Shown: positions 25,312-32,410 of the stretch, piece after piece
How the letters are laid out: every line of letters starts with the position of its first letter
How positions within the stretch are numbered: the first letter of the stretch is position 1
Assembly: GCA_017645765.1 (NCBI GenBank)
Contig: JAGCNV010000078.1
Location: forward strand, 1-44,614
Source: a bacterium
GTDB lineage: Bacteria > UBP6 > UBA1177
Direction: 5' to 3'
Length of the DNA stretch: 44,614 nucleotides
Translations under genes and position numbers: made by a program
Notes under the pieces: generated by a model
The model's input: the letters and a program-made list of their open reading frames with translations, nothing else
Databases searched by the model: none
What the model was told of the DNA's origin: nothing

Positions 25312-26250
25312 ATGAAACCTATCGAACTCAAAAATGTCAGGAAAGTTTTTAATCACCCGATGAAAGTCTGGTCGAAAATCGAGTCAGTCAAAGACCTTTC
25401 TTTCTCAATGGAACAGGGTGAGATAATAGGATTTGTCGGTCACAACGGCGCGGGAAAGACGACTACGATCAAAATGATAATGGGGTTTATAACTCCGACT
25501 TCAGGCGAAATTTCTGTTTTCGGCAAAAAGCCGGGAGAGCGCGAAGTGAAGAGCAAAATCGGCTTCCTGCCTGAGCGTCCTTACTTCTACTCGGAACTCA
25601 CTGCGATGGAAGTTTTGAAATATTTCGGAAAACTTTCGGGAATAAGCGGCAGGATCCTTACTGACAAAGCTGAAAACGTGCTGAAAAAAGTGGGACTTTT
25701 CGAGGACAGGAACCGCAAACTTGCAAGTTATTCGAAAGGTATGCTCCAGAGAATCGGCCTGGCTCAGGCGATAATCCACGATCCTGAACTTGTCATTATG
25801 GACGAGCCTATGAGCGGTCTTGATCCGATCGGTAGAAAAGAGGTCAAAGACATCATCCGCGGTCTCAAGAGAGACGGAAAAAGCGTTATTTTCTCAAGCC
25901 ACATCCTGAGCGATATCGAAAACCTTTCTGACAGAGTTCTCATCATCGAGCACGGTAAGCTCAAAAGTTTCGGTTCTCTGCATGAGATCATCCGCCCGGA
26001 AGATGTCAGATATTCGATCGAATTTTCGTGCGACAAGAGTATGAAAGACGCCGTTTTCTCGCTTTTCGACGGTGTCAGGATCGTTTCTGACAGATTTGTT
26101 CTCGACTGCGCCGATATTCGCGATTTCAATGTAAAACTGGCTGAAGTCGTAGGCAAAGGATACACGGTTTTGAATGCGAACGGTTCATATCCTTCGCTGG
26201 AAGAGATAGTTTTCAAGGAGGTTAAGGAGGAAGAAAATGGACAGCATTAA
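25312..26250 (+). CDS. ABC-2 type transporter ATP-binding protein
   Basis: A 312-residue nucleotide-binding subunit of an ABC exporter. Walker A is GHNGAGKT (43-50), the signature loop is YSKGMLQRIGLAQA (a non-canonical LSGGQ form usual in this DrrA/CcmA-like group), Walker B ends LVIMDEPMSGLDP, and the switch His is in IFSSHILSDIE. The C-terminal 90 residues form the extra domain typical of these exporters. Its end overlaps the permease gene by 14 bases. Natural substrates of this group range from lipids to peptides and drugs; nothing here narrows it. Confidence 0.95.
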   Translation: MKPIELKNVRKVFNHPMKVWSKIESVKDLSFSMEQGEIIGFVGHNGAGKTTTIKMIMGFITPTSGEISVFGKKPGEREVKSKIGFLPERPYFYSELTAMEVLKYFGKLSGISGRILTDKAENVLKKVGLFEDRNRKLASYSKGMLQRIGLAQAIIHDPELVIMDEPMSGLDPIGRKEVKDIIRGLKRDGKSVIFSSHILSDIENLSDRVLIIEHGKLKSFGSLHEIIRPEDVRYSIEFSCDKSMKDAVFSLFDGVRIVSDRFVLDCADIRDFNVKLAEVVGKGYTVLNANGSYPSLEEIVFKEVKEEENGQH

Positions 26251-27016
26251 AAGAATTGCCAATGTTTCGTTCTACACTTTTCTCGAAATGGTCCGCAGCA
26301 AAGTGCTCTACATCCTTCTTTTCTTCGCTCTTTTCATCTTTGCGCTCGGCATCGGGATCACGCAGATGACGATAGGCAACGTGCAGGATATCATCAGCGA
26401 TATCGGGCTAGGCACTATCGAGATTTTCTCGACTGTTCTTTCGATTTTCCTCGGCATTTCGCTTGTTCACAAGGAACTTTCGCTTAAAACGCTGCATCCT
26501 CTTCTGGCTCGTCCGATCGCGCGTCCCGAATACATTCTGGGAAAATTTTTCGGCATGGTTTTTCTCATTGTCGTTGAAATTTTCGTAATGTGCATAATTT
26601 TCGCGATACTTCTTACCGTTTTCGGCGGATTTTCGCGCTTTTTCGGCTATCTTCCGGCGGTTTATACGATTTTCCTCCAGACCTGCACCGTCATTTCTGT
26701 CGCTGTTCTCTGCTCGACTCTCACTGAACCGGCAGTTGCTGCGATGCTCACGATTTCGTTTTATCTGATCGGTGCGACTTCGTATAATCTGGTTTACGCG
26801 ATAACAAGCAGAACTTCCGAATTTGTTGCAAACATAGTTACGACTCTGCGCTATGTACTTCCCGATTTTTCGCACTTCAATATCAAGGATAACCTTGTTT
26901 ACGGGCGCGGTCTCGACGGTTTGAGCCTTGGTTTTGCCTCGGTTTACGCCCTTTTGATCATTGTGATCGTCCTTTCGCTCGCAGTCATGTTCTTCAACAA
27001 TAAAGAAATTTCGTAG
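26237..27016 (+). CDS. ABC-2 type transporter permease
   Basis: A 259-residue membrane protein with about six helices: one near 18-40, then helices around 65, 105-135, 140-165, 170-190 and 232-255. The segment LSLKTLHPLLARPIARPEYILGK between the first helices is typical of NatB/ABC-2 permeases. It overlaps the ATPase gene and has a perfect GGAGG site inside it, so the two subunits are made together; a dimer of each would form the exporter. The peroxiredoxin gene follows nine bases later and may be cotranscribed. Confidence 0.92.
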   Translation: MDSIKRIANVSFYTFLEMVRSKVLYILLFFALFIFALGIGITQMTIGNVQDIISDIGLGTIEIFSTVLSIFLGISLVHKELSLKTLHPLLARPIARPEYILGKFFGMVFLIVVEIFVMCIIFAILLTVFGGFSRFFGYLPAVYTIFLQTCTVISVAVLCSTLTEPAVAAMLTISFYLIGATSYNLVYAITSRTSEFVANIVTTLRYVLPDFSHFNIKDNLVYGRGLDGLSLGFASVYALLIIVIVLSLAVMFFNNKEIS

Positions 27017-27025
27017 GAGAAAAAA

Positions 27026-27478
27026 ATGCTTAAAAAAGGTGACATAGCTCCGGAATTCAAACTTCAGGATTCACACGGAACAGAGATAAAACTTTCTGAT
27101 TTTACTGGCTACAACGTCGTTCTTTACTTCTATCCGCGCGACAATACGTCGGGCTGCACGACAGAGGCGAAAGAGTTCACTGAACTTGCCGACAAATTCA
27201 AGGAAAAACACGCTGTCATCATCGGAATAAGCCCGGACTCAGTCGAATCGCACCGCAAATTTGAGGAAAAACACGGACTCAGAGTTCTCCTTCTTTCCGA
27301 CCCGGACAAAGAAGTTCTCCAGAAATATGGCGCATGGCAGATCAAAAAACTCTACGGCAAAGAGTCGATGGGCGTTGTCAGAACGACTTATCTCATAGGC
27401 ACTGACGGAAAAATCGCCGAAGTCTTCGAAAAAGTCAAAGCGGCAGGACACGCCGAAAAAGTTCTTTGCTCGCTTTAG
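27026..27478 (+). CDS. bcp: Peroxiredoxin, BCP/PrxQ type
   Basis: Thiol peroxidase that reduces hydrogen peroxide and organic peroxides in the cytoplasm. The 150 residues have the thioredoxin-like fold; the peroxidatic Cys is C44 in NTSGCTTEAKEF, where Ser replaces the more common Pro of PGCT. The usual resolving Cys five residues on (as in CTxxAC) is Lys49 here. The only other candidate is the Cys near the C-terminus (VLCSL), so this is probably a 1-Cys or atypical form needing another thiol partner. A GGAG site is present. It may be the last gene of the ABC operon, followed by an intrinsic terminator built from the repeat element. Confidence 0.95.
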   Translation: MLKKGDIAPEFKLQDSHGTEIKLSDFTGYNVVLYFYPRDNTSGCTTEAKEFTELADKFKEKHAVIIGISPDSVESHRKFEEKHGLRVLLLSDPDKEVLQKYGAWQIKKLYGKESMGVVRTTYLIGTDGKIAEVFEKVKAAGHAEKVLCSL

Positions 27479-27480
27479 CC

Positions 27481-27547
27481 GCGCCGCAAAAATAGTGTCG
27501 AAATACCGAAATCTCGAAATATCGATATATCGAAAGGCGGCGAATCG
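27481..27547 (+). repeat. 8-bp-period intergenic repeat element, copy B1
   Basis: First of two tandem copies between the convergent bcp and helicase genes. GCGCCGC (27481-27487), a short link, five exact 8-bp units beginning TCG/CCG (27498-27537) that end TCGAAAGG, then GGCGGCG (27536-27542) and AATCG. The phase is exactly 8 bp throughout. Confidence 0.85.
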
Positions 27548-27573
27548 TTATTTTCGACGCCGCCAATTTTTTT
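27536..27573 (+). terminator. Intrinsic terminator formed at the B1/B2 junction
   Basis: GGCGGCG (27536-27542) pairs perfectly with CGCCGCC (27558-27564) across a 15-base loop, followed by AA and seven T residues (27567-27573). This is a textbook rho-independent terminator for bcp on the plus strand. It arises from the 3' arm of one repeat copy meeting the 5' arm of the next. Confidence 0.75.
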
Positions 27574-27624
27574 GTCGAAATATCGAAATTTCGTAATCTC
27601 GAAATATCGAAAGGCGGCGAATCG
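27556..27624 (+). repeat. 8-bp-period intergenic repeat element, copy B2
   Basis: Second tandem copy, 77 bp after B1. GACGCCGCC (27556-27564), AATTTTTTTG, five exact 8-bp units (27575-27614; TCGNAATN type) ending TCGAAAGG, then GGCGGCG (27613-27619) and AATCG. The outer CGCCGCC and GGCGGCG arms form a perfect 7-bp inverted repeat. This is the best-preserved copy. Confidence 0.87.
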
Positions 27625-27633
27625 ATAAAAACG

Positions 27634-29202
27634 TTATTTCTTGAATTTTTTATCCCTGTTTTTGAAATCCTCACCGTAACCGCCGCGTTTTTTGTCTTTT
27701 CTCTCTTTGTGATCTTTGCGGTCTTTGTGATGGAAATCGTTTGATTTGCGCGATCTGTGTTTTTTGTCTGCATTGTCGTGACGGCGGTTCGTTCTGCCCT
27801 GACCACGGTGCGTTTTAGAGAATTTGTCATCCTCTTTTTTGAGAAGCTGCCTGATCCTTTTTTCGGTGAATCCGATCTGGTCTGGTTCTTCTGTCTCGCT
27901 TTCCTCTTCTTCAAGAAGCATCGAAGCTAAAATCATTGCAATAGATCGCGGATCAAGCTCGCTTTCAAGCCCTTCGACGAATTCGATCCCCGCTTTGTTC
28001 GGTGTGTATTCAAGCGCTTCCGCGGCGAGGCGTTTGATGCGCTCGCTTCTGATGTCACGCAGAGTCGGTATCACTTTGACTTCGATCGACGAGCCGACAT
28101 TTTTTTCGATCCTGCGGATATTTCTGAATTCCGACGGCGTTACCAGAGTTATTGCGATCCCTTTGTTTCCGGCACGTCCTGTCCTTCCGACGCGGTGGAT
28201 ATAGCTTTTCGCGTTGAAGGGGATGTGGTAGTTGAAAACGTGGCTCACATCGGCGATGTCAAGTCCTCGTGCCGCGACATCGGTAGCGACTAAAATGTCG
28301 ATCATCCCTTTGCGGAAAGAGGACATGACCTGATTTCTCTGCGACTGGTCGAGGTCTCCGTGAAGCGCTTTTGCGTTGAAGCCGCGTGCAACCAGGAATG
28401 TGCTTAGCTCGTCGACTTCAAGTTTTGTGCGGCAGAATACAATCGCTTTTTCAGGGTTCTGTTCTTCGATAAGGCGCGTCAGAGCAGGTTTTTTCTCCTC
28501 TTCCTCGACGATGTAATATGACTGCTCGATATCGGTGTTTGTCGATTCTTCGACAGTTTCTGCCTTTATCGAAACAGGATCTTTGAGGATTGATTCGGCG
28601 AGTTTTCTGATTTCTTCGGGCATTGTCGCCGAGAAAAGTAATGTCTGACGGTTTTCCGGCATGAAGTCGAATATCGCCATGATGTCGTCGTAAAAACCCA
28701 TGTCTAGCATTTCGTCCGCTTCGTCAAGAACGACCGTTATCGGCTCGATTATCTCGATTTTTCCCGATTTCAGCATGTCGAGAAGCCTTCCAGGAGTTGC
28801 CGCAAGAACCTGAGTCCCGCTTTCAAGAAGTTTGAGCTGTCTTGAATATGAGTGCCCGCCAAGAATCGAGCAGGTACGGATCCCTGCAAATTTTCCCAGG
28901 CGGTAAAGTTCGTCGCTGATCTGGGAGGCAAGCTCTCTGGTCGGGGAGATGACGATAAGTTCGATGCCGACATTTCTCAGCATGTTGTTCATCACCGGAA
29001 GACCGAAAGCGGCAGTTTTGCCGGTTCCTGTGTGAGACTGAGCGATGACGTCTTTGCCTTGTAAAATCAAAGGAATAGCCTGAGCCTGAATCGGACTCGG
29101 GATTTTGAAACCTGCTTCGCGTATACCTTCCATTATGTCGCTTTTGAAGCCGAAAGCCTCAAAAGTCATGTCTGTTGCCATTTCGGCGAATTTTTCAGTC
29201 AT
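27634..29202 (-). CDS. DEAD-box ATP-dependent RNA helicase
   Basis: A 522-residue RNA helicase of the DeaD/CshA/RhlE type, which unwinds RNA in ribosome assembly, decay or cold adaptation. Motifs in order: Q motif with F18 and Q39, motif I AQSHTGTGKT (54-63), PTRELASQ, GG, TPGRLLDM, DEAD (160-163), SAT (about 191), then in the second domain VATDVAARGLDI and HRVGRTGRAG. After about residue 370 there is a linker region, and from about 440 a strongly basic tail rich in Arg, Lys, His and Asp, typical of RNA-binding extensions. There is no clear C-terminal DbpA/CsdA domain, so the exact subfamily is open. A GAGG site supports the first ATG. Confidence 0.95.
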   Translation of the reverse strand: MTEKFAEMATDMTFEAFGFKSDIMEGIREAGFKIPSPIQAQAIPLILQGKDVIAQSHTGTGKTAAFGLPVMNNMLRNVGIELIVISPTRELASQISDELYRLGKFAGIRTCSILGGHSYSRQLKLLESGTQVLAATPGRLLDMLKSGKIEIIEPITVVLDEADEMLDMGFYDDIMAIFDFMPENRQTLLFSATMPEEIRKLAESILKDPVSIKAETVEESTNTDIEQSYYIVEEEEKKPALTRLIEEQNPEKAIVFCRTKLEVDELSTFLVARGFNAKALHGDLDQSQRNQVMSSFRKGMIDILVATDVAARGLDIADVSHVFNYHIPFNAKSYIHRVGRTGRAGNKGIAITLVTPSEFRNIRRIEKNVGSSIEVKVIPTLRDIRSERIKRLAAEALEYTPNKAGIEFVEGLESELDPRSIAMILASMLLEEEESETEEPDQIGFTEKRIRQLLKKEDDKFSKTHRGQGRTNRRHDNADKKHRSRKSNDFHHKDRKDHKERKDKKRGGYGEDFKNRDKKFKK

Positions 29203-29286
29203 TGTGCCTCAGAATACACTTTTACTATTGATAAATTTTTGAAAAAGCTGAAATTTTTTTGGATAGAAAAGAAAAAACAATTAAAC

Positions 29287-29850
29287 TTAGAATCTGTAAG
29301 CTGCTTCAGCCATGAAGAAATCTCTGTGGCCGTCGTGAGCGTTGCCGCCGAAACCAGCCTTAAGTGCCCAGTTGCCTTCGAAAGCAAGGCTTGCACCAAG
29401 ACCCCAAGCGAAACTTGCGTCTACATCGCTGTCATTATCCCAAACGGCGAAATCAACGCTGACACCCATTGAGATCCAGGGACCGACTGCTATAAGAGGA
29501 CCGGCACCATTCATCTGGGTTGTATCGAATTCATAAGCGAAATTTCCCTGAATCGGAAGATTCATATAATGAGCATCCCAACCATGACCGTGTGTAGGAG
29601 CCCAGTACTGGAAAGCAAGATCGATACCTGCGTACATTTTACCGCTGCCGTCATGAGCGTGAGATGTTGCTTTTTCCCAAACATTCCAGTCAATGTCTAC
29701 GCCAGCTGAAACGCCAAGCTGATTCCAACCGTCGAAATCAACGCCAAGACCTAAAGTCGGCTGAATGTAAGCCGGTGCCGGATCTCCGAATTTTGCGAAA
29801 AGACCGAATGTGCAGCAGAGAACAGCTGCAAGAACCAAAAATTTTTTCAT
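29287..29850 (-). CDS. Small outer-membrane beta-barrel protein
   Basis: A 187-residue protein with a signal peptide (1-19, ending FGLFA). The mature part is rich in Gly, Trp, Asp and aromatic residues in alternating strands (LGLGVDFDGWNQLGVSAGVDIDWNVW, then SMGVSVDFAVW, and GLGASLAFEGNWALKAGFGG) and ends in AYRF, with the C-terminal Phe that the BAM machinery recognises. Several His residues lie in loops (SHAHDG, THGHGWDAHY, AHDGHRD). The ATG at 29850 has GGAGG five bases ahead; the frame back to 29874 is not needed. No named family is recognised. An upstream promoter (29906-29933) points to a monocistronic unit. Confidence 0.8.
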   Translation of the reverse strand: MKKFLVLAAVLCCTFGLFAKFGDPAPAYIQPTLGLGVDFDGWNQLGVSAGVDIDWNVWEKATSHAHDGSGKMYAGIDLAFQYWAPTHGHGWDAHYMNLPIQGNFAYEFDTTQMNGAGPLIAVGPWISMGVSVDFAVWDNDSDVDASFAWGLGASLAFEGNWALKAGFGGNAHDGHRDFFMAEAAYRF

Positions 29851-29905
29851 AACTTCCTCCAAATAAAATAACAAAATTGGTTAACCCAAACAAAAAAACC
29901 GCAGA

Positions 29906-29933
29906 ATGCTATTCATAAAGGTCTCAAAGTCAA
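29906..29933 (-). promoter_or_regulatory. Candidate promoter of the small barrel protein
   Basis: TTGACT (29933-29928), 16 bases, TAGCAT (29911-29906) on the minus strand. A GGTTAACC palindrome at about 29879-29886 lies between it and the ribosome site and could bind a regulator. Confidence 0.45.
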
Positions 29934-29995
29934 AAAAATTCGCAATTTGCTGTTTGCCGGAAGCCAATGAGCCGAATTTGCTTGAAAAATCAAAA

Positions 29996-30331
29996 CTACT
30001 TTCTGACGTAGTGCGGCATATCGAAAGGAATTACCATCGAAATTTCGACAAGACCGCCGATAACGCCCTCTTCCTTGTACCACGGAGCCTGATAGATCAT
30101 CTTTTTTCTGCCGTTTTTTTCGATAGTGTAGACATTCGGATGATCGTTTTTCATCATGTCGTGCATTTTGTCGATCGATGCCTGCTGGTGGCACTTCATG
30201 AGATTTTCTCCGATCATGTTTCTGCCGCCCGAAAGCGCCTGCATCGCCGCATCGTTCATGTCTAAAATGTTTCCTTCGGTGTCCATGACGGTTATTGCCG
30301 CACCGAATTTGTCAACCCAGTCTCTGAACAT
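29996..30331 (-). CDS. Stand-alone PAS domain protein
   Basis: A 111-residue protein made of a single PAS fold (about 5-100): FGAAITVMDTEGNILDMNDAA, then MIGENLMKCHQQ, and GGLVEISMVIPFD at the end. The KCHQ segment and overall pattern recall the PAS domain found at the C-terminus of DUF438 proteins, which has a similar CH motif. There is no kinase, GGDEF or DNA-binding part, so it is a separate sensor or cofactor-binding protein. Start: the ATG at 30331 has GGAGGG in front, while the open frame to 30388 is less likely. It is divergent from the chromate transporter gene. Confidence 0.85.
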   Translation of the reverse strand: MFRDWVDKFGAAITVMDTEGNILDMNDAAMQALSGGRNMIGENLMKCHQQASIDKMHDMMKNDHPNVYTIEKNGRKKMIYQAPWYKEEGVIGGLVEISMVIPFDMPHYVRK

Positions 30332-30380
30332 TTTTCCCTCCATAAAGTTCTCAAACAGACGTGCGATGATAGCGATTTTT

Positions 30381-30408
30381 TTGTGCAAATAAAATAAATG
30401 ATTATATT
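30381..30408 (+). promoter_or_regulatory. Candidate promoter of the chromate-transporter gene
   Basis: TTGTGC (30381-30386), 16 bases, TATATT (30403-30408), about 30 bases before the ATG at 30438. Confidence 0.45.
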
Positions 30409-30437
30409 CGGCCGGAAATTTTTTGTTTGAAGGGGTG

Positions 30438-31001
30438 ATGATCTATCTCGATCTTTTCTTAGGTTTTCTAAAAGTCGGCTGTTTCGCTTTCGGCGGGGCT
30501 TATGCCGCGATTCCGCTTATCCGCGATGTGGTGCTTTCCTACGGCTGGGTGACTGACGAGACTCTGACCTACATGATCGCGGTGAGCGAAATGACGCCGG
30601 GGCCGATCATGGTGAATCTCGCAACTTATGTCGGGCGCAGTCAGGCCGGCTTTTTGGGTGCATTCGTCGCAACTTTCGCCGTTGTTTTTCCCGCGTTTTT
30701 AATAATGCTGCTCTGCATGTTCGTTTTTAATTCACTAATGAAAAACCGCTGCTTCAATTCGCTTATAAACACTTTGAAACCGTGTGTCGTCGGGCTTATT
30801 CTGGCAGTCGGAATTTTTATGACTGCGGAAGCCTTTTTTGATCTGAAAGGAGCCGGAAGCTTTGATCCGAAGGCGCTTTTGATCACTGTTTTACTTGCAG
30901 CCGCGGCGTTTCTGCCGCCGGTTTTCCGGAAAAAGAAGATTTCTCCGATAATGCTGATTGTCGTGAGTGCTGTGCTTGGTATTGCAGTTTATAGTTTTTA
31001 A
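30438..31001 (+). CDS. chrA: Chromate transporter, single CHR domain
   Basis: A 187-residue membrane protein with one CHR domain. The N-terminal FLGFLKVGCFAFGGAYAAIPL and the MTPGPIMVNLATYVGRSQAG loop are the family hallmarks; about six hydrophobic helices follow. CHR proteins occur as long fused forms or as short pairs of adjacent genes that work together. Here only one short copy is present and the neighbour is not a second one. The start is uncertain: ATG at 30438 with AGGGG close by, or TTG at 30423. Real substrate may be something other than chromate. The gene symbol is by family only. Confidence 0.88.
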   Translation: MIYLDLFLGFLKVGCFAFGGAYAAIPLIRDVVLSYGWVTDETLTYMIAVSEMTPGPIMVNLATYVGRSQAGFLGAFVATFAVVFPAFLIMLLCMFVFNSLMKNRCFNSLINTLKPCVVGLILAVGIFMTAEAFFDLKGAGSFDPKALLITVLLAAAAFLPPVFRKKKISPIMLIVVSAVLGIAVYSF

Positions 31002-31029
31002 TTGACAAAAATCGCGGAAAGTATAAAAA
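31002..31029 (+). promoter_or_regulatory. Candidate promoter of rseC-rnfB
   Basis: A perfect TTGACA (31002-31007) and TAAAAA (31024-31029) separated by 16 bases; TATAAA at 31022 gives a 14-base alternative. It begins right at the stop of the chromate transporter gene. Confidence 0.5.
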
Positions 31030-31054
31030 ATCGCAGTTTTTTTAGGTTCAAATC

Positions 31055-31465
31055 ATGGCGAATACGAGAGTTTCACACGAAGGCACGGTGATAAACGTGG
31101 CTGACGGAAAAGTTTCAGTAAAAATCGAGGTCAAAAGCGCTTGCAGTGCGTGTCACGCCAGAAGCATGTGCTCGGTTTCCGAGCTTTCCGAGAAGGTGAT
31201 CGAAGCTCTCCCGGCTGAAAGCGTCTCCGTCGGCGACAGCGTGGTCGTCGAAATGGAGGAAAAGTTCGGCCTGAAAGCTGTTTTTTATGTTTTTTTCATA
31301 CCTTTTATTCTTATGGCTTCAACACTTTTTGTTTCGGCGAATTTCGTTTCAGAGGCTTTTGCAGCGCTCTTTTCACTGCTTATTTTAGCGCCTTACTACC
31401 TGCTGCTGGCATTTCTGAAACCTTATTTCGCGAAGCAGTTCGTGTTTGTGTGCCGGAAAATTTAA
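31055..31465 (+). CDS. RseC/MucC family protein
   Basis: A 136-residue inner-membrane protein. The cytoplasmic N-terminus carries the RseC cysteine cluster C30-x2-C33-x5-C39 in SACSACHARSMC; two membrane helices follow (about 78-100 and 103-126) with a short loop. RseC is linked to SoxR reduction and to sigma-E signalling in enterobacteria; in many other bacteria it sits just before rnfB, as it does here, and is better read as an Rnf-linked protein. rnfB begins 12 bases after its stop. The ORF reaches back slightly further but the ATG chosen gives the usual length. Confidence 0.88.
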   Translation: MANTRVSHEGTVINVADGKVSVKIEVKSACSACHARSMCSVSELSEKVIEALPAESVSVGDSVVVEMEEKFGLKAVFYVFFIPFILMASTLFVSANFVSEAFAALFSLLILAPYYLLLAFLKPYFAKQFVFVCRKI

Positions 31466-31477
31466 ATGGAGGTCTTT

Positions 31478-32380
31478 ATGGACGGAGCTATTCTTTATTC
31501 GCTTGTAACTCTTGGCATTATCGCGGTTGTTTCCGCGGTCGTTCTTTTTGTCGTTGCAAAAAAATTCAAGGTCGAAGAAGATCCGAGGATTGATGAAGTT
31601 CTCGAATTTCTTCCCGGTGCGAACTGCGGCGGATGCGGTTTTCCAGGATGCCGCGGACTTGCCGAAGGTATAATCAAAGCAGCTAACGCAGGTTCTTCCG
31701 ACATTCCGTGCTGTCCCGGCTGCGATGCTGAAAAACGTAAAAAAATAGGCGAAGTGATAGGTCTTGCAATGCAGGAGTCTGTTCCTAAAGTTGCAGTTAT
31801 ACGCTGCGGCGGAACATGCGAAAAAACGACGAGAAAGAGTGATTACGACGGTCCCGCGAACTGCGCTGTCGCAACTTCTCTCTTTGTCGGCGAAAAGGGC
31901 TGCCAGTTCGGCTGTCTGGGACTTGGCGACTGTGTTTCAGCATGTGCTTTCGGCGCGCTTTCGATGGATAAAACGACAGGTCTTCCCGTTGTTAATGAAG
32001 AAAAATGCACATCCTGCGGCGTCTGCGCGAAAAAATGTCCGAGAAAAATCATCGAGATCCGTCCGAAAGGGCGCAACAACAGGCGTGTTTACGTCGGCTG
32101 CCGCAATACCGACAAGGCTCCGGCTGCAATGAGCGTCTGCAAGGCAGCATGTATCGGCTGCGGAAAGTGCGCGAAAGAGTGCCCTGAAAAAGTTCAGGCG
32201 ATCACGGTCGAAAATTTCCTTGCTTACATCGATCCGGCGAAGTGCATTGCCTGCGGAAAATGTGCCTCTGCATGTCCGACTCATGCGATAAAGGCGACGT
32301 TCGAAATCAAAGTCGCGGAAAAACCGGCAGAAGCGAAACCGGCTGCCGCACCCGCGCCTGAAACTGAAAAAACAGCTTAA
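31478..32380 (+). CDS. rnfB: RnfB-like electron transport ferredoxin subunit
   Basis: A 300-residue iron-sulfur protein with one N-terminal membrane helix (about 5-27). The 4Fe-4S domain near the membrane has C50, C53, C58 and a following Cys (in CCPGC) within GANCGGCGFPGCRG. Ferredoxin-type cluster motifs follow: CTSCGVCAKKCP, CIGCGKCAKECP and CIACGKCASACP, plus Cys residues at CLGLGDCVSAC. The Pro/Ala/Glu C-terminal tail is a typical RnfB feature. The ATG at 31478 has GGAGG five bases before it; the one at 31466 does not. It is not followed by the rest of an rnf operon (C, D, G, E, A); pepT comes next. Confidence 0.93.
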   Translation: MDGAILYSLVTLGIIAVVSAVVLFVVAKKFKVEEDPRIDEVLEFLPGANCGGCGFPGCRGLAEGIIKAANAGSSDIPCCPGCDAEKRKKIGEVIGLAMQESVPKVAVIRCGGTCEKTTRKSDYDGPANCAVATSLFVGEKGCQFGCLGLGDCVSACAFGALSMDKTTGLPVVNEEKCTSCGVCAKKCPRKIIEIRPKGRNNRRVYVGCRNTDKAPAAMSVCKAACIGCGKCAKECPEKVQAITVENFLAYIDPAKCIACGKCASACPTHAIKATFEIKVAEKPAEAKPAAAPAPETEKTA

Positions 32381-32410
32381 TTTTTTTACTAACTTTTATA
32401 GGAGTCCGTT

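Noticed and set aside
27481-27624. CRISPR array
   Set aside because: The period is 8 bp with no spacers, copies are scattered, and no cas genes are present.
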